Source: a bacterium 0.1xD8-71 (GTDB lineage: Bacteria > Bacillota > Clostridia > Lachnospirales > Lachnospiraceae). From it: a stretch of 64,000 nucleotides of DNA. Below are positions 61,872-64,000 of this stretch, piece after piece (the stretch's first letter is position 1; every line of letters starts with the position of its first letter). The DNA lies in the NCBI GenBank assembly GCA_003612405.1, contig RAYR01000002.1, forward strand, positions 1 to 64,000. Reading direction: 5' to 3'. A program made the position numbers and the translations under genes. Under the pieces are notes generated by a model, which searched no databases, had not been told where the DNA came from, and saw nothing but the letters and a program-made list of their open reading frames with translations.

Positions 61872-62504
61872 ATGAATTTCATACTTTTTGCAAGCACTGT
61901 CCTCTTTGGTTTCGTAATCGCTTTCGCAATCTCCAAAGATAAAAAAACACAGGCTGCCATGGAAAAAAATTACTGGGAAAAAGAGGCTGCCGCCAACAAC
62001 ACCAGACGTAAACCCCTGGACGACCTGGATTACATTAAGCTGCCCATGGAAATATTTCCCATGGATCTTTTGTCCGACATGCCCAAGGTCGAGGATTATC
62101 GGCAGATTATCCTCTCCCTCTCAGAATGTCCCATTGTCAATTTCACAGGTATTTCCAACACTGATCTGAAACTGCGTTACGGTGCACCCAACATTGACCT
62201 TCTGACCTCTTATGATCAGAACTATACACTCTTAGTCCGCACCTTGCAGCAATGGGCACAGGCACTCTATGACGCCGGTCATATGGCAGAGGCTTGTCAG
62301 CTTTTGGAATTTGCCGTATCCACAGGAACGGATGTCAGCGCAACCTACCGCCTGCTTTGTGAAATCTATCACAAACAAGGTACCCCCGGCAAAATTGCCG
62401 GCCTCTATCCCATCGCCGAAACCTTAAACTCAGCCATGCGCAATACTATCGTCCGTATTCTGCAAGAATCTGATCAAGCTTCCTCCCGGCCTCACTGCGG
62501 GTGA
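61872..62504 (+). CDS. Hypothetical membrane-anchored protein with TPR-like C-terminus
   Basis: 210 residues. N-terminal helix (FILFASTVLFGFVIAFAISK), then a charged stretch. The C-terminal 80 residues are TPR-like (TLQQWAQALYDAGHMAEACQ, YRLLCEIYHKQGTPGKIAGL). Its last 59 nt overlap the end of the exonuclease gene tail to tail. Divergent from the small membrane peptide. AAGGA lies upstream. No family named. Confidence 0.7.
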   Translation: MNFILFASTVLFGFVIAFAISKDKKTQAAMEKNYWEKEAAANNTRRKPLDDLDYIKLPMEIFPMDLLSDMPKVEDYRQIILSLSECPIVNFTGISNTDLKLRYGAPNIDLLTSYDQNYTLLVRTLQQWAQALYDAGHMAEACQLLEFAVSTGTDVSATYRLLCEIYHKQGTPGKIAGLYPIAETLNSAMRNTIVRILQESDQASSRPHCG

Positions 62505-63168
62505 GACTCTCAATCTCATAATCTATTATCAGTTTATGCTTGTCCACCAGTTTATATAACTGCTCTTTCTGCGGAATGGTCAGTGGTGTATCGCGCTTGG
62601 CCTGGTAAATAAGTTGTCTGGGACAGAACAGATTCTTATCTCCTTCCTGGGATTCCTGGTCATAGAATTCTTTCACAAATTTCCCATATAAGGCCACCGT
62701 TGCTTTTGCATCCTCCAATGCCCTGTGTGCATTGTGAGGAATCGCATAATACGCGCACAGACTTCCAAGGCTCCTGCTCTCCAGCTTCTGCAAATACTTG
62801 CGGGCAATTTTTAACGTATCAATCCCCTGTCTCTCAAATGTCATTCTTTCGTTTACAGCAGCCTTTTTTACAAAAGAATAATCAAACAAAACTCCATGGC
62901 CGAGCAGTATCTGCTCTCCTGCAAATGCAAGAAACTCCGGCAGCACCTCCTCTATTCCGGGGGCGTCCGCAAGCTGTTCATCGTGGATTCCCGTCAGTTC
63001 CACAATCCGCTCTTCCAGTTTTCTTCCCGGATTCACAAAAGTCTCCCACTGCCCCGCGATCCGGCCGCCCTCCACTCTGACCGCACCGATTTCAATAATC
63101 TTATCCTGTTTCGGGTTAAGCCCTGTGGTCTCTAAATCAATACATACATAAGAATCTGTCATTCCCAT
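62446..63168 (-). CDS. DnaQ-like 3'-5' exonuclease
   Basis: 240 residues. Exo I DLETTGLNPKQDKIIEIGAV, Exo II LLGHGVLFDYSFVKKA, Exo III HRALEDAKATVALY (DEDDh type). This matches the PolC-type or DNA polymerase III epsilon-like exonucleases; the last 65 residues form an extra region (LIYQAKRDTPLTIPQKEQLY) that resembles a C-terminal DNA- or partner-binding segment. Substrate either DNA or small RNA. Ends inside the end of the convergent gene. ATG 63168. Confidence 0.92.
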   Translation of the reverse strand: MGMTDSYVCIDLETTGLNPKQDKIIEIGAVRVEGGRIAGQWETFVNPGRKLEERIVELTGIHDEQLADAPGIEEVLPEFLAFAGEQILLGHGVLFDYSFVKKAAVNERMTFERQGIDTLKIARKYLQKLESRSLGSLCAYYAIPHNAHRALEDAKATVALYGKFVKEFYDQESQEGDKNLFCPRQLIYQAKRDTPLTIPQKEQLYKLVDKHKLIIDYEIESLTRSEAGRKLDQILAEYGR

Positions 63169-63214
63169 TCTCCATTCCAGTCTTCCTTGCGAAGCGTTTA
63201 CGCGGCAGAACGCA

Positions 63215-64000
63215 TCAATACATCTGCACCAGCACTGTCCTGGCGTTATAAGTCAACGCATCTCTCGTCATATAGTCAAACACCACCAGAACCGGCTGTT
63301 CACAGGGTTTGATATCCGGTGCCAGTTCCTTGCTCCATACCGGATATCGCAGCAGTTCCGCATGGGTCATCTTACTCATCTGCCTGCTGTCATAAGCCCC
63401 ATAAGACGGAAGCTCCCTTCGCTCCGTCTCCTCCATGGCATAAAACGCTCTAAGCCTCTTTTTACAGACCGCCTTCGTCTCTTCATCTTCCTCGGGTGCA
63501 AACCGGGGTCTGCTCTTTGCGTTCTCCCGCAGATAATAATCATAGGTCAGCACCTCTTTGCATAACCTTTCCTTCTCAGACAACACTGTAGTCATCATAA
63601 ATTCCATAAGCGACTGATAACGGCTGATGCGTGCCTGCGCCTGCTGTAGATAACCCTGTTTACGATGAAACTGTGCCAGCGCCGTATAGAGAGAGAAGGC
63701 ATCCGGAAACAGTTTCTCAAGCAGGCACATGGCCGTGCGAAACTGACCGCTGTTATAATATATCTCCACCATCTCTTCCACTTCCTTTAAAAGAAGCACC
63801 TTCTCATAAGGAAGCCATCTGGTGGAAAGCACTTCATAAGGCGGCACCGACAAATACTGTATCCCGTAGCTCTCCGCCATCTCATGCATAGGAGAGCCTT
63901 TCAATACTTTGAGAAAACCCAGTTGCAGCTGCTGCGGCTGCATTTCATACACTTCATTAAACGAACGGGCAAAGCTCTCGTAATCCTCATAGGGCAGCCC
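63215..64000 (-). CDS. B12-binding/radical SAM protein with DUF4080 (partial)
   Basis: The frame runs to the right edge (262 codons), so the cobalamin-binding and radical SAM domains are outside. Visible part begins GLPYEDYESFARSFNEVYEM, then QLQLGFLKVLKGSPMHEMAE, the end of the radical SAM barrel, followed by the DUF4080 region (VLSTRWLPYEKVLLLKEVEE, FDYMTRDALTYNARTVLV). Such proteins are cobalamin-dependent methylases or related; the substrate is unknown. Stop at 63215, 46 nt before the exonuclease gene, same strand. Confidence 0.85.
   Translation of the reverse strand, partial: GLPYEDYESFARSFNEVYEMQPQQLQLGFLKVLKGSPMHEMAESYGIQYLSVPPYEVLSTRWLPYEKVLLLKEVEEMVEIYYNSGQFRTAMCLLEKLFPDAFSLYTALAQFHRKQGYLQQAQARISRYQSLMEFMMTTVLSEKERLCKEVLTYDYYLRENAKSRPRFAPEEDEETKAVCKKRLRAFYAMEETERRELPSYGAYDSRQMSKMTHAELLRYPVWSKELAPDIKPCEQPVLVVFDYMTRDALTYNARTVLVQMY

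Noticed and set aside
1-64000. CRISPR arrays, rRNA and tRNA genes
   Set aside because: No regularly spaced repeats and no rRNA or clover-leaf sequence with a CCA end or GTTC-type arm was found by eye.

Overview
The window looks like a chromosome segment of a gut Clostridia bacterium, most likely Lachnospiraceae. This is inferred from gene content: MutS2, a VanW-family protein, a YesMN/galactoside ABC transporter locus, a B12/radical-SAM DUF4080 protein, TnpV- and MobP-type mobile genes, and strong AGGAGG-type ribosome binding sites. No rRNA, tRNA or CRISPR array was recognised.

Layout. 1-12 kb is an accessory region of single genes: phosphoesterase, HAD protein, WYL regulator, TetR and acetyltransferase, C39-like peptidase, metallo-beta-lactamase-fold hydrolase, a LysM lipoprotein and several decayed genes. 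12-14.4 kb is the scar of an older mobile element: a MobP3-type relaxase fused in frame to the back half of a flavin reductase, a ParE/RelE toxin-antitoxin pair, and the detached 3' end of rlmD. 14,704-38,467 is a 23.76-kb mobilizable element inserted in the 3' end of rlmD. 38.4-47 kb is housekeeping (rlmD, YhaM-like nuclease, an HtrA-like protein without catalytic residues, mutS2, a two-component system). 47-56.7 kb is a galactose-type ABC transporter with a YesMN two-component system. 56.9-64 kb is housekeeping (trmL, aminotransferase, Lrp, AIR-synthase-like, VanW, exonuclease, radical SAM).

The element is the centre of interest. An 8-bp core (TCCACATG) lies at both ends. Joining the two host flanks across one core restores an uninterrupted 569-codon rlmD frame, and joining the two element ends restores a 94-codon frame spanning attP. 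From left to right it carries a large serine recombinase (one frameshift), a STAND NTPase with a TPR-like C-terminus, an AlbA_2/ATPase protein, a WHH-type nuclease, then a compact defence operon: Xre regulator, Hachiman hamA-hamB, type III modification and restriction subunits, and a GIY-YIG nuclease. A right arm for mobilization and maintenance follows (MobP relaxase, MobC, an oriT-like non-coding stretch, ParR-like, ParM, TnpV, ParB). The defence operon has a clear promoter at its start, overlapping or touching genes from hamA to res, and a strong terminator at its end, so HamAB and the type III enzyme are probably co-expressed.

Several genes are broken in informative ways: a 13-G tract that puts a zinc-ribbon protein out of frame, an inferred 10-bp repeat contraction in the GIY-YIG gene, a one-base loss in a T run of the recombinase, and a zinc-ribbon gene with three in-frame stops.
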